A DNA stretch of 64,000 nt. Source: Mesorhizobium sp. WSM2240 (lineage in GTDB: Bacteria > Pseudomonadota > Alphaproteobacteria > Rhizobiales > Rhizobiaceae). The notes under the pieces are model-generated. The model saw nothing but the letters and a program-made list of their open reading frames with translations, did not search any database and had not been told where the DNA came from. The first letter of the stretch is position 1. Every line of letters starts with the position of its first letter. The stretch is from assembly GCF_040438645.1 (NCBI RefSeq), contig NZ_CP159253.1, forward strand, positions 4,030,001-4,094,000, read 5' to 3'. The position numbers and the translations under genes are program-made. This document shows, one piece after another, positions 9,147-17,883 of the stretch.

Positions 9147-9461
9147 CTACCTTGCGCCCAGCCTGACCAGCACTTCCCGCGGTATTCCGTAGTCGCGGAT
9201 GATGTCGTCGTGACGGCGGAAACCGCAGAGCTCGCGCTGTACGAAATACGCATAGACGGCATCGGCCGTGCGCTTGACCAGCGCCATACGCGTTTCACTG
9301 TCGCCATGGTGCGAACGGAGCTTTTCCAAGCAGTTCTCGACCTTGCGGCCGGCATTGCCGAGGGAGGTCGCCTTTTCGGCCAATATCTCCTGGTCGACCG
9401 CGCTGAGGCTGGTCTCAGCCATGATGGAAACGCCGAATTTCTTGGGCATATGGACCGACAT
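9147..9461 (-). CDS. small conserved protein, probably DUF6665 family
   Basis: This protein of 104 residues consists of an N-terminal helix (about AVDQEILAEKATSLGNAG) and a C-terminal segment ending YGIPREVLVRLG, a pattern I associate with the uncharacterised DUF6665 family. Its ATG lies four bases after the stop of the ABC exporter gene, so the two are probably cotranscribed. There is no signal peptide or membrane segment. Function is unknown. Confidence 0.7.
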   Translation of the reverse strand: MSVHMPKKFGVSIMAETSLSAVDQEILAEKATSLGNAGRKVENCLEKLRSHHGDSETRMALVKRTADAVYAYFVQRELCGFRRHDDIIRDYGIPREVLVRLGAR

Positions 9462-9465
9462 CGGA

Positions 9466-11334
9466 CTATTCCGCCGCCAACTGGTCGGCCAGGAAACCAC
9501 CGGACTGCCGCTTCCAGAGCTGCGCGTAGAGGCCGCCGCGCGCGATCAGCGCCTCATGCGTCCCTTCCTCGACGATTCGCCCCTTATCGAGCACGATCAG
9601 TCGGTCGAGCGCCGCGATCGTCGACAGCCGGTGGGCGATGGCGATGACGGTCTTGCCCTCCATCAGACGGTAAAGATTATCCTGGATTGCTGCCTCGACT
9701 TCCGAATCGAGCGCCGACGTCGCCTCGTCCAGGATCAGGATCGGCGCGTCCTTCAGCATCATGCGGGCGATCGCGACGCGTTGGCGCTGGCCGCCCGAAA
9801 GTTTGACGCCTCGTTCGCCGACATGCGCGTCGTAACCCCGGCGGCCCTTCGGATCGGAAATGCCCCGGATGAATTCGTGCGCCGCGGAGCGCCGCGCAGC
9901 ATCCTCGATCTCGGCCTCGCTGGCTCCCGCCCTGCCGTAGCCAATATTGTCGCGGATCGAGCGGTGCATCAGCATCGCATCCTGGCTGACCACCCCGAAC
10001 TGCTCGCGCAGTGACCCCTGCGTCACCGAACGAACATCCTGACCGTCGATCAGGATGCGCCCGGCCTCGACGTCGAACAGCCGCAGCACCAGATTGACGA
10101 TCGTGGTCTTGCCGGCGCCTGACGGGCCGACCAGCGCTACGCGCTCGCCTGGCCGGATATGAAGGTTGAGATTTTCGATGATGCCGCCGCCCTTGCCGTA
10201 GTGGAAGGAGACGTTCTCGAACCTGATGTCGCCCCTGGCGCGCGGCAACACCTTCGCGTCGCCTGCGTCACGTATAGCCGGCCTTACCGAGATGGTACGC
10301 GTCGCGTCCTGCACAGTAGCATAATTCCGGATCAAGCCGTTGATGTTGAACATCATCCAGCCCGACATCTGGTTGAGCCTGAAGACCAGGCCCAGCGCCG
10401 CCGCGATGGCGCCGGTCGAAATTCCGCCCACAGTGAACTTGTAGATGCAGATCGCCGCGATCGCGCTCATCATCGTACCGTTTAGGATAGCGACGGAGGC
10501 GCGCACCGTGGTGACGGCGCGTGTCAGCCGCATAACGGCACGCAGGAAGCGCTCCAGCCCGTCACGGACATAAGCGTGCTCGCGCCGCCCGCTGTCGAAG
10601 AGCTTGACGGCCATTATGTTGGTGAAGGAGTCGACCAGCCGGCCGTTGAAGATCGAGCGCTCGTCCGCCGTGGCGCGGCCGGCGCTGCGCATCTCGGGCA
10701 GCAGGAAATAGACGATGGAGACATAGCCGGCGAACCATAGTGCGACGACCAGCCCCATCAGCGGGTCGAGCGATACCAGAATGGTGATCGCCAGCAGGAT
10801 AAAGGTCAGGAACGACCACATCGTCTGCAGTATGTTGACGATGAAATCGCCGACCGCCTCGCCGCCCTGCATGATCTTGGTGGCGATTCGCCCGGCAAAA
10901 TCGTTCTGGTAGAAATCATAGGGCTGCTCGATGACGCGGCGAAAAGCCTGCCAGCGCACCATGGAATAGAAGCCGGGCACCACGATCTGCTGCTCGACGA
11001 TCGCCGAAGCAATCATCACCACGGTTCGCACCACCAGCAGCAGCGCAAGCAGCGCTGCGAGTTCAGGCCAATGATCCGCAAACAGCGTCTGTGGATTCGA
11101 GCTGTCGAGCAGGTCGATGAGCCAGCCGACCGACCAGTAGAGCGCCGCGTCGACCGCGCCCGCGGCGCCGCCGACGATCAGCAGAAGGACGAACGGACCC
11201 GTCGCCTGGCGGGCGAAATAGAGGATGAACTGCCACGCGCTGGCCGGCAGAACTTCCCGGTCGGTGTCCTGAAACGGATCCACCGCGCCCTCGAAGCGCT
11301 GCCACAGCCTATCGCGAAATCCTTCCTCAGCCAT
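9466..11334 (-). CDS. ABC transporter, fused permease/ATP-binding protein
   Basis: This is a half-size exporter of 622 residues: an N-terminal six-helix membrane domain (about 30-330) and a C-terminal nucleotide-binding domain with Walker A GPSGAGKTT, signature LSGGQ, Walker B ILILDEATSALD and H-loop AHRLST. It sits about 100 bases downstream of a closely related exporter gene on the same strand. The last ~110 residues are almost identical between the two, while the membrane domains differ, so they could form a heterodimer or two homodimers of different specificity. The substrate cannot be inferred. Confidence 0.92.
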   Translation of the reverse strand: MAEEGFRDRLWQRFEGAVDPFQDTDREVLPASAWQFILYFARQATGPFVLLLIVGGAAGAVDAALYWSVGWLIDLLDSSNPQTLFADHWPELAALLALLLVVRTVVMIASAIVEQQIVVPGFYSMVRWQAFRRVIEQPYDFYQNDFAGRIATKIMQGGEAVGDFIVNILQTMWSFLTFILLAITILVSLDPLMGLVVALWFAGYVSIVYFLLPEMRSAGRATADERSIFNGRLVDSFTNIMAVKLFDSGRREHAYVRDGLERFLRAVMRLTRAVTTVRASVAILNGTMMSAIAAICIYKFTVGGISTGAIAAALGLVFRLNQMSGWMMFNINGLIRNYATVQDATRTISVRPAIRDAGDAKVLPRARGDIRFENVSFHYGKGGGIIENLNLHIRPGERVALVGPSGAGKTTIVNLVLRLFDVEAGRILIDGQDVRSVTQGSLREQFGVVSQDAMLMHRSIRDNIGYGRAGASEAEIEDAARRSAAHEFIRGISDPKGRRGYDAHVGERGVKLSGGQRQRVAIARMMLKDAPILILDEATSALDSEVEAAIQDNLYRLMEGKTVIAIAHRLSTIAALDRLIVLDKGRIVEEGTHEALIARGGLYAQLWKRQSGGFLADQLAAE

Positions 11335-11438
11335 TCATTCTCGCCATTCGCCATGCCAACCCGCCGCCCGGCTGAAACAATATAGGAAGGCCCCCGGGAA
11401 AATCCCGTGAAGAAGCGACATCCGGCATCGGCCCGGCT

Positions 11439-13310
11439 TCACTCCGCGGCCTGCCCCTTCAGGACCGCCCGCTCCACCGAATCGCTATCCAGAAGAAAAC
11501 CGCCGGACTGCCTCTGCCACAATTGCCGATAGAGCCCGCCTCGGGCGAGCAGTTCCTCATGCGTGCCATCCTCGACTATCTGTCCCTTGTCCATCACGAC
11601 GAGCCGGTTCATAGCGGCAATGGTCGAGAGCCGGTGCGCGATGGCAATCACCGTCTTCCCCTCCATCAGCCGGTACAGGTTCTCCTGGATCGCTGCCTCG
11701 ACTTCCGAATCCAGCGCCGACGTCGCCTCATCGAGTATCAGGATCGGCGCGTCCTTGAGCATTACGCGGGCAATCGCGACACGCTGCCGCTGGCCGCCTG
11801 AGACCTTGACGCCGCGCTCGCCGACATGCGCGTCGAACCCCCTTCGCCCCTTCGGATCGGAAAGGCTCGCGACGAAGTCCAGCGCCTCGGCCCGCCGGGC
11901 GGCCTCCACCAGCATTTCCTCTGTGGCGTCGGGCCGGCCGTAGAGGATGTTGTCGCGCACGGAACGGTGCAGGAGCGACGTATCCTGCGTCACTACGCCG
12001 ATATTGGCGCGCAGGCTGTCTTGACTGACGGCCGCAATGTCCTGACCGTCGATCAGGATGCGCCCACTCTCCAGGTCATAGAAGCGCAGGAGCAGGTTCA
12101 CCAGCGTCGATTTGCCGGCGCCCGATCGCCCGACAATGCCGACTTTCTCGCCAGGACGAACCTTGAGCGACAGGTCTTCAATAACGCCCGAGCGCTTGCC
12201 GTAGTGGAACCGGACTTTCTCGAATTCGATCTGGCCGGTCGTGACCAAGATGGCCTTCGCCCCAGGCCTGTCTTCTACAAGGCGCGGCAGCGAAATCGAG
12301 CCGATGCCATCCTGAACGGTGCCGATATTCTCGAACAGGGTGGACATTTCCCACATGATCCATTGCGACATGCCCCAGAGCCGCAGGACCAGCCCGATGG
12401 CGACGGCGACCGCGCCGATGGTCACGGCTTCGCCGAGCCACAGCCAGATCGACAGCGTCCCGACCGCAAAGAGCAGCGTCGCGTTGAGCAGGTAAAGGGC
12501 GCCATAGAGCTTGGTCACCAACCGCATCGAGCGGTAGACCGTATCCATGAACGTCGCCATGCCCTCCCGTGCGAAGGACGCCTCGCGGCGGGCGTGCGAA
12601 AACAGTTTTACCGTCTGGATATTTGTATAGCTGTCGACTACCCGTCCGGTCATCGACGAGCGGGCATTGGCCTGCTCCTCCGAAACTGCGCCGAGTTGCG
12701 GAATGAAATAGCGAAGCAAACCCACATAACCGACTACCCAGGCGGCGAGCGGGGCAGCGAGCCTCCAGTCGGACGAACCGACGATGAACAACATGCCGAG
12801 GAAGTAGACGACCACATAGTTTATGACATCGATCAGCTTGATGATGCATTCGCGCACGGCGAGCGCCGTCTGCATCAGTTTGGTGGCGATGCGGCCGGCG
12901 AACTCGTCCTGGTAAAAGGTCATCGACTGCTTGAGCAGATAGCGATGCACCTGCCAGCGGATACGCATCGGATAGTTGCCCATCAGCGTCTGCTGCGAAA
13001 TGAGCGCATGCACAAAAACGATCGCCGGCAGCGCGATCATCACGACGAATGCCATGCCGGCCAGTTTCCAGCCTTCGGTCTGCAGGAAGGTCTCGCGGTT
13101 TTGTGTGGACAGCCAGTCGACGATGTCACCGAGAAAGGCGAACAGCCAGACTTCGGTAACCGCGATCGCCGACATCAGAATCGCAGCGATGATTATGTAG
13201 GGCCAGGCGCCCCGCGTGTAGTGCAGGCAGAAGGCGATCAGCGTGTTCGGTGGTTCGACTGGTTCCTGCGGCGGAAACGGGTCGAGCTTCTGTTCAAACC
13301 AGCGGAACAT
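11439..13310 (-). CDS. ABC transporter, fused permease/ATP-binding protein (paralogue)
   Basis: This second half-size exporter (623 residues) has the same architecture: six membrane helices, Walker A GRSGAGKST, signature VSGGQ, Walker B ILILDEATSALD and the H-loop. Note the signature starts with Val where the downstream paralogue has Leu. It starts with MFRWFEQKLDPFPPQEP, a N-terminus similar in plan to its neighbour (WQRFEGAVDPFQ). The pair looks like a tandem duplication with later homogenisation of the ATPase half. Lipids or drugs are common cargo for this family, but nothing here identifies it. Confidence 0.92.
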   Translation of the reverse strand: MFRWFEQKLDPFPPQEPVEPPNTLIAFCLHYTRGAWPYIIIAAILMSAIAVTEVWLFAFLGDIVDWLSTQNRETFLQTEGWKLAGMAFVVMIALPAIVFVHALISQQTLMGNYPMRIRWQVHRYLLKQSMTFYQDEFAGRIATKLMQTALAVRECIIKLIDVINYVVVYFLGMLFIVGSSDWRLAAPLAAWVVGYVGLLRYFIPQLGAVSEEQANARSSMTGRVVDSYTNIQTVKLFSHARREASFAREGMATFMDTVYRSMRLVTKLYGALYLLNATLLFAVGTLSIWLWLGEAVTIGAVAVAIGLVLRLWGMSQWIMWEMSTLFENIGTVQDGIGSISLPRLVEDRPGAKAILVTTGQIEFEKVRFHYGKRSGVIEDLSLKVRPGEKVGIVGRSGAGKSTLVNLLLRFYDLESGRILIDGQDIAAVSQDSLRANIGVVTQDTSLLHRSVRDNILYGRPDATEEMLVEAARRAEALDFVASLSDPKGRRGFDAHVGERGVKVSGGQRQRVAIARVMLKDAPILILDEATSALDSEVEAAIQENLYRLMEGKTVIAIAHRLSTIAAMNRLVVMDKGQIVEDGTHEELLARGGLYRQLWQRQSGGFLLDSDSVERAVLKGQAAE

Positions 13311-13405
13311 TTTCTTCGTCTTTCCAGGCGCTCATGCCGCTGCGCACCATCGTGCAGGCGTGAGGCTAAGATGGATACTGACCGGCTTAATTCCATCGGA
13401 GTCAC

Positions 13406-13433
13406 GACCTCGACACCTTAAGATGTCGAGGTC
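13406..13433. terminator. strong stem-loop between the small hypothetical gene and the ABC pair
   Basis: GACCTCGACA (13406-13415) pairs perfectly with TGTCGAGGTC (13424-13433) around an eight-base loop. It lies after the stop of the minus-strand gene at 13452 and before the ABC gene. There is no T-run, so it may limit readthrough weakly or stabilise RNA ends. Confidence 0.45.
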
Positions 13434-13451
13434 GCTTCGCCGACCCGGCTA

Positions 13452-13778
13452 TCAAAGATTCCTGACAAACGGGTAGCGGCGCTCTTCCTTGGCCGGGTCG
13501 CGGAACACGTTCCGAACCCATCCCGCGATCATGCTGACGCGCGACGGCTTGGTCGGGAACGGAACCGCAAGCGATATGTCAACATCGGGAAGATTGCCCC
13601 GATGCGGGCGAGCCGCCCGGCCTGGCGGATGCGCCACCGGACTTCGGATGCCTGCAGCGAGTTCCCACGCCGCTAGCTTTTCCCGGCTCAGGTTTGATGC
13701 ATTGCCCACAACGCCGGCGGCCTGCTGGCGCGCGAGTAAGGAAAGGACCTTTTGGCCCTTGTCGATATTGGAAGACAT
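13452..13778 (-). CDS. hypothetical protein, 108 residues
   Basis: The ATG at 13778 is preceded by GAAGGAAT at eight bases, a strong ribosome site, and the codons have the GC-rich third positions of the region, which argues for a real gene. The product MSSNIDKGQKVLSLLARQQ... has a helical N-terminus, a Pro/Arg-rich middle, and ends in RYPFVRNL. There is no signal peptide, membrane helix or family I recognise. It is upstream of the ABC exporter pair on the same strand, with a stem-loop between. The longer frame up to 14612 is spurious: it crosses trmL antisense. Confidence 0.6.
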   Translation of the reverse strand: MSSNIDKGQKVLSLLARQQAAGVVGNASNLSREKLAAWELAAGIRSPVAHPPGRAARPHRGNLPDVDISLAVPFPTKPSRVSMIAGWVRNVFRDPAKEERRYPFVRNL

Positions 13779-13843
13779 AGCAAGATTCCTTCGGAAACCA
13801 TGAAAAGGTCCGGCGGGAATCGAGACGATGAAGCTTTGAAGTG

Positions 13844-13927
13844 TCAGATAAAGCGTCGAACCGAAACCGCCAGGACGCGGAGCCCGCGGATGGGGCGGTG
13901 GATATCTACGGTCATCATGAATTCCAT
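13844..13927 (-). CDS. possible 27-residue peptide ORF
   Basis: A GGAGGCGGAC site immediately precedes an ATG opening a 27-codon frame that encodes a basic peptide (MEFMMTVDIHRPIRGL...). It lies 65 bases upstream of the 108-residue gene on the same strand and could be a small protein or a leader. Its only support is the ribosome site. Confidence 0.25.
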   Translation of the reverse strand: MEFMMTVDIHRPIRGLRVLAVSVRRFI

Positions 13928-14057
13928 GTCCGCCTCCTTCGGTTCGAGTTGACAATGGCGGCTCTATAGACCCATTCGCCCAATTTGGCCATGCGGAAGA
14001 TCGCATTCCCGGCAAAGCCGCCGACCGTGTTGCGATTTGGCCACTCATTAGCGGGAG

Positions 14058-14522
14058 ATGATATTGGCGAACGGTATCCGCATCGCGCTCTACCAGCCGG
14101 ACATCGCCGGCAATACCGGCACAATCCTGCGCATGGCGGCCTGCTTCGGGCTCGCGGTCGACATCATAGAGCCGGCCGGCTTCGACATCTCCGACCGCAA
14201 TCTCCGCCGCGCTGGAATGGACTATCTCGAAATGGCGACCCTGACCCGCCATGTCGACTTTGCAAGCTTCGAGGACTGGCGGCGGGGCGAGGCGCGCCGC
14301 CTGCTGCTGTTTTCGACCAAAGCCGCCCTGCCCTATACTGCGTTCAGCTTCGCCGATGGCGACATACTTCTGTTCGGACGTGAATCGGCCGGCGTACCGG
14401 ACCACGTCCGCGACCGTGCCGACGCGCGCCTGCTGATCCCGATGAAGGGCCGCGGACGCAGCCTCAATGTCGCGCTCAGCGCCGCGATGGCGGCCGGTGA
14501 AGCGATCAGGCAGGTCGGCTGA
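14058..14522 (+). CDS. trmL: tRNA (cytidine(34)-2'-O)-methyltransferase
   Basis: TrmL methylates the ribose of the wobble nucleotide in certain leucine tRNAs. The SPOUT (trefoil-knot) motifs are all visible: YQPDIAGNTGTILRMAACFG at the start, LLFGRESAGVP in motif 2, and IPMKGRGRSLNVALSAAMAA in motif 3. Length (154) is standard. A GGGAG site directly abuts the ATG at 14058, which is too close; the in-frame TTG at 14064 would have good spacing and may be the real start. Confidence 0.93.
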   Translation: MILANGIRIALYQPDIAGNTGTILRMAACFGLAVDIIEPAGFDISDRNLRRAGMDYLEMATLTRHVDFASFEDWRRGEARRLLLFSTKAALPYTAFSFADGDILLFGRESAGVPDHVRDRADARLLIPMKGRGRSLNVALSAAMAAGEAIRQVG

Positions 14523-14656
14523 AGACAACGTGAACCGGACGCCGATGCGCCACGCTGCTGCTCCGCATCCGGAACCGTTGACGCCACAGGCAATCCTTAC
14601 ATCCAAGAGCATCGAATTTCCCTTCCGTTTGCATCGTCAGGGATAGCTTGCTACAA

Positions 14657-14674
14657 CCTCGACTTAAGTTGAGG
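14657..14674. promoter_or_regulatory. SoxR operator (soxbox)
   Basis: CCTCGACTTAAGTTGAGG is an 18-bp near-perfect palindrome, very close to the SoxR site CCTCAAGTTAACTTGAGG. It lies 17 bases before the soxR ATG, between a weak -35-like TTGCTA and the start codon, the usual position for a MerR-family operator. It implies autoregulation of soxR. Confidence 0.8.
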
Positions 14675-14691
14675 TCAAGCGGAAAATCGGC

Positions 14692-15153
14692 ATGGCGAAG
14701 GAATTGACGGTAGGCCAGGTAGCGGCTCGAAGCGGAGTGGCGGTTTCCGCCCTGCACTTCTACGAAGCGAAAGGACTGATCGAAAGCCATCGTACCGGCG
14801 GCAACCAGCGCCGATATGGCGGCGATGTCCTGCGCAGGGTGGCGGTCATCAAGGTGGCGCAGGAGGTCGGCATTTCGTTGGCCGAGATCGGCAATGCGCT
14901 CGCCTCGCTGCCGGACGGCAGGACGCCGAACCGCGAAGACTGGAATGCGCTGTCGCAAAGATGGGCGGCAGATCTCGACCGCCGGATTCTCCAGTTGCAG
15001 AAACTGCGCGATGGCTTGACCGACTGCATCGGCTGCGGCTGCCTGTCGATCGACCGCTGCAAACTGCGCAATCCGGGAGACCGGCTGGCCGAGGAAGGCC
15101 CGGGGGCACGACGCTTGCTGGTGAAGCCTAATCCGAACTCGGCAGCCGCCTGA
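14692..15153 (+). CDS. soxR: redox-sensitive transcriptional activator SoxR
   Basis: SoxR is a MerR-family dimer whose [2Fe-2S] cluster senses redox-cycling compounds and activates transcription by twisting its operator. The N-terminal winged helix-turn-helix (residues 6-70, with [19 protein letters not shown]) is followed by the coiled dimerisation helix and the cluster motif C112-X2-C115-X-C117-X5-C123. The soxbox lies directly upstream. As in most bacteria outside the enterics, no soxS is next to it; targets are likely transporters or oxidoreductases elsewhere. The last 26 bases overlap the convergent gene at 15128. Confidence 0.95.
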   Translation: MAKELTVGQVAARSGVAVSALHFYEAKGLIESHRTGGNQRRYGGDVLRRVAVIKVAQEVGISLAEIGNALASLPDGRTPNREDWNALSQRWAADLDRRILQLQKLRDGLTDCIGCGCLSIDRCKLRNPGDRLAEEGPGARRLLVKPNPNSAAA

Positions 15154-15385
15154 TGGTGAATTCGATCACGTCGCCCGGGCGCTCGAACCAGCTTTCGATA
15201 GCGGTCCAGTAGGCCTGCTTGGGCCAGCGGTCGAACCACTCCTTGGCCTTCTTGCGGGCATCGTTGCGCGGCAGCACGAAAGTCTCGCGCAAAAACCCGT
15301 CGCGCGGCATGCGCGTGCCCTCGGCCCGGCTTTGATCGAGCCTTTTCTTAAGTCCATCGAGCGGCGGCCGCGACGGGGTGCGCAC
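15128..15385 (-). CDS. hypothetical protein, 85 residues
   Basis: The start is GTG at 15385, preceded by AAGGAG at five bases. The product is basic and Arg/Lys-rich at the N-terminus, with a Trp-rich centre ([20 protein letters not shown]) and no membrane segment. It converges on soxR and overlaps its 3' end by 26 bases, which leaves little room for a terminator between them. I do not recognise the family. Confidence 0.6.
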   Translation of the reverse strand: MRTPSRPPLDGLKKRLDQSRAEGTRMPRDGFLRETFVLPRNDARKKAKEWFDRWPKQAYWTAIESWFERPGDVIEFTIRRLPSSD

Positions 15386-15479
15386 AGGAACTCCTTGACC
15401 CTGAACAATTAGAGATTAGGGATCGCGCCGGAAAAAACGAGTCATTTTTGCATGCCCGCGGGCTGTAGGAACGGCCACG

Positions 15480-16409
15480 ATGCGGAGACGGCGCATGGAA
15501 CGCCCCGAAATACCGGCTGGGCTGCCGGAAGACATCGAGGAGAAAAAGGCGACCGCGCGGGCGTGGTTCGAGGAATTGCGCGACCGCGTCTGCGCCGCAT
15601 TCGAGAAGATCGAGGACGATCTGACGGGCCCGCAATCGTCCTGGGCAGCCGGCCGCTTCGAGCGCACACCATGGCAGCGAGAGGAAGGCAAGGGCGGCGG
15701 GGGCGTCATGTCGATGATGCACGGCCGGGTGTTCGAAAAGGTCGGAGTTCACACTTCAACGGTGTACGGCGAGTTCTCGCCGGAGTTCCGCAAGCAGATG
15801 CCAGGCGGCGAGGAGGACCCACGCTTCTGGGCAAGCGGCATTTCGCTCATCGCCCATCCGTGGAACCCGAATGTGCCGGCCGTCCACATGAACACGCGCA
15901 TGGTGGTGACATCGCGCAACTGGTTCGGCGGCGGCGCCGATCTGACGCCGGTGCTCGACCGCCGCCGCAGCCAGGAGGACCCCGACGCGATCGCTTTCCA
16001 TAAAGCCATGCGATTCGCCTGCGAAAAGAACCGGGCCGTCGCCGACTACGAGAACTACAAGGCCTGGTGCGACGAGTATTTTTACCTCCCCCACCGCAAC
16101 GAGCCGCGCGGGATCGGCGGCATCTTCTTCGACTGGCTGCAATCGTCGCCGGAGAATGGCGGCTGGGAGGCCGACTTCCGCTTCGCCCAGGATGTCGGCC
16201 GCTCCTTTCTCGTTGTCTACCAGCACCTGGTGCGCAACAACTTCAACCTGAACTGGACCGATGGCGAGCGCGAGGAGCAGCTTATCCGGCGCGGCCGGTA
16301 CGTCGAATTCAACCTGCTGTACGACCGCGGCACTATCTTCGGCCTGAAGACCGGCGGCAACGTAAACTCGATACTGTCGAGCCTGCCACCGGAAGTGAAG
16401 TGGCCGTAG
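15480..16409 (+). CDS. hemF: oxygen-dependent coproporphyrinogen III oxidase
   Basis: HemF decarboxylates two propionates of coproporphyrinogen III to vinyl groups using O2, a late step of haem synthesis. The 309-residue product shows the family segments [38 protein letters not shown], and the C-terminal [20 protein letters not shown] with conserved Asp/Arg. The start may be 15480 or the ATG at 15495; both have modest ribosome sites. It is a single gene on the plus strand. Confidence 0.96.
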   Translation: MRRRRMERPEIPAGLPEDIEEKKATARAWFEELRDRVCAAFEKIEDDLTGPQSSWAAGRFERTPWQREEGKGGGGVMSMMHGRVFEKVGVHTSTVYGEFSPEFRKQMPGGEEDPRFWASGISLIAHPWNPNVPAVHMNTRMVVTSRNWFGGGADLTPVLDRRRSQEDPDAIAFHKAMRFACEKNRAVADYENYKAWCDEYFYLPHRNEPRGIGGIFFDWLQSSPENGGWEADFRFAQDVGRSFLVVYQHLVRNNFNLNWTDGEREEQLIRRGRYVEFNLLYDRGTIFGLKTGGNVNSILSSLPPEVKWP

Positions 16410-16612
16410 GGCCGGTTGCGATTGGCGTGGCCTTCGCGACACACCGGCCCTGCTTCTTGCCGCTTCGTCGAATCGTGTGATGAGCAGCCGGCAAGAAACC
16501 GCTATAAGAGATTTGGGCAGGGGCAATTTTCCCGCAAGGGTCCCGGAAGCGGCGGCATAGCGGGAACTGCAGGCTCCAAAGTTGATTAACGTTTAGCTGA
16601 CAGGGTCGGCCA

Positions 16613-17521
16613 ATGGCTAGAAACTGCATCATCAGCTTGCTGTCGATCGTAATCACCCTCGCTTTCGGGAGCATAGGCAATGCCAGCGACTTGTCTGATT
16701 GCGACCGCAACGCACCGCAGGGAAAGATCGCGGCAGCGGCAAAGAAGAACCCCGCCCTCAGTGCGGAGGCGCTCCAGTCCTGCGCCGATTTTCCCACAGC
16801 AGGAGACGCGGCCGTGCCCTTAGCCCCGAATCGTTCGAATGGCGTAGATGTCGACTCAGCCCCGCAGGATGAGATATCGGCGATCGAGCGGTCGGACCGC
16901 TTCCTTGTCCTGCGGAGGCAGCCGAAGCAGGCAACCGGCGAAACTTTCGTGCTGCTGCACGGCTCCGGCGGCGACGAGAGCACGCTGATGGATCTTGCCT
17001 CGCGCATCGATCCGCACGCCGTTCTGATGGGCATTCGCGGCCGGCTCGTGCAGGACGGCGTGACGCGCTGGTATCGTCGCCTGACGCCGACCCGATTCGA
17101 CCAGAATGATATCCGCTCGGAAGCCGGGGCTTTCGCGTCTTTTCTGCGCGATGCAGTCGAAGCGAAGAAGCTCGATCTCGCCAACACCACCTTCATCGGA
17201 TACTCGAACGGCGCCAATCTTCTGACCGCGATGGCGCTGCTGCATCCGGGCCTTGTCGAACGTGCAGTGCTGTTGCGTCCCATGTCGGTGCTGGAGAGCA
17301 TTCCCGAGGTCGACCTGTCCGGCACGCGGTTTCTCACCGTCGCCGGGGCAGCCGACAGCATCTATGCGCCGTTCGCCCCTGCGCTGGAAGCGATGCTGCG
17401 CAACCATGGCGGCCGTGTCGAGGCCCGCACGATCAAGTCCGGGCACGATCTCGGCAATGACGACGTCACCGTCGTCAGCGAATGGCTCGCCCCCTCGAAT
17501 GCAGTCTCGCTCAACCAATAG
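16613..17521 (+). CDS. secreted alpha/beta hydrolase (esterase/phospholipase-carboxylesterase type)
   Basis: The N-terminus is a clear Sec signal peptide (hydrophobic stretch ISLLSIVITLAFG). After a variable segment, the hydrolase core starts near residue 105 with FVLLHGSGGDES, the oxyanion-hole region. The nucleophile elbow is GYSNGA, and the His is probably in IKSGHDLGND near the C-terminus. This order fits the phospholipase/carboxylesterase branch. Typical family members are cytoplasmic and about 220 residues; the signal peptide plus a ~75-residue N-terminal addition is unusual. The substrate is unknown. Confidence 0.8.
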   Translation: MARNCIISLLSIVITLAFGSIGNASDLSDCDRNAPQGKIAAAAKKNPALSAEALQSCADFPTAGDAAVPLAPNRSNGVDVDSAPQDEISAIERSDRFLVLRRQPKQATGETFVLLHGSGGDESTLMDLASRIDPHAVLMGIRGRLVQDGVTRWYRRLTPTRFDQNDIRSEAGAFASFLRDAVEAKKLDLANTTFIGYSNGANLLTAMALLHPGLVERAVLLRPMSVLESIPEVDLSGTRFLTVAGAADSIYAPFAPALEAMLRNHGGRVEARTIKSGHDLGNDDVTVVSEWLAPSNAVSLNQ

Positions 17522-17616
17522 CGTAAGCCGCACAGGGAAAATTGCCTCCTTCGGCAACCTATCGCCGGATTCCATGTTATGCTGGTTTCCCGTCAGAACG
17601 AGGAAAGGAGAAACCG

Positions 17617-17802
17617 ATGAAGGAATTTCACTGCGGATCGCTTGTCCCCGGCTGTGACTGGCACACCCGCCATGAGGAAGAGGCCGAAATCATGCGGCGC
17701 GCGGTCGAGCATCTGCGCGAAACGCATGGCGAGACCATCATTCGCGAAACGATGATAGAGGCGATCCGCTCGCGCATCGAAAAGGTTCGCGACGCAGCCT
17801 GA
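17617..17802 (+). CDS. DUF1059 domain-containing small protein
   Basis: A 61-residue protein with the DUF1059 pattern: MKEFHCGSLVPGC near the start, then a His/Glu-rich helix with EIMRRAVEHLRETHG. The Cys and His residues suggest metal or redox chemistry, but the family has no established function. The ATG follows AGGAAAGGAG at good spacing, so the frame open from 17542 is not needed. It converges on cca. Confidence 0.85.
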   Translation: MKEFHCGSLVPGCDWHTRHEEEAEIMRRAVEHLRETHGETIIRETMIEAIRSRIEKVRDAA

Positions 17803-17883
17803 AACATGTTTTGAAACAGGCCGTTACAGCAGGTTCGCGACTCAGATCGAGAGCCAGTTGAATCAAATCGTCAATCGCTTGAA

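Noticed and set aside
13779..14612. Upstream part of the 386-codon minus-strand frame
   Set aside because: It crosses trmL antisense and has no ribosome site; only its last 108 codons look like a gene.
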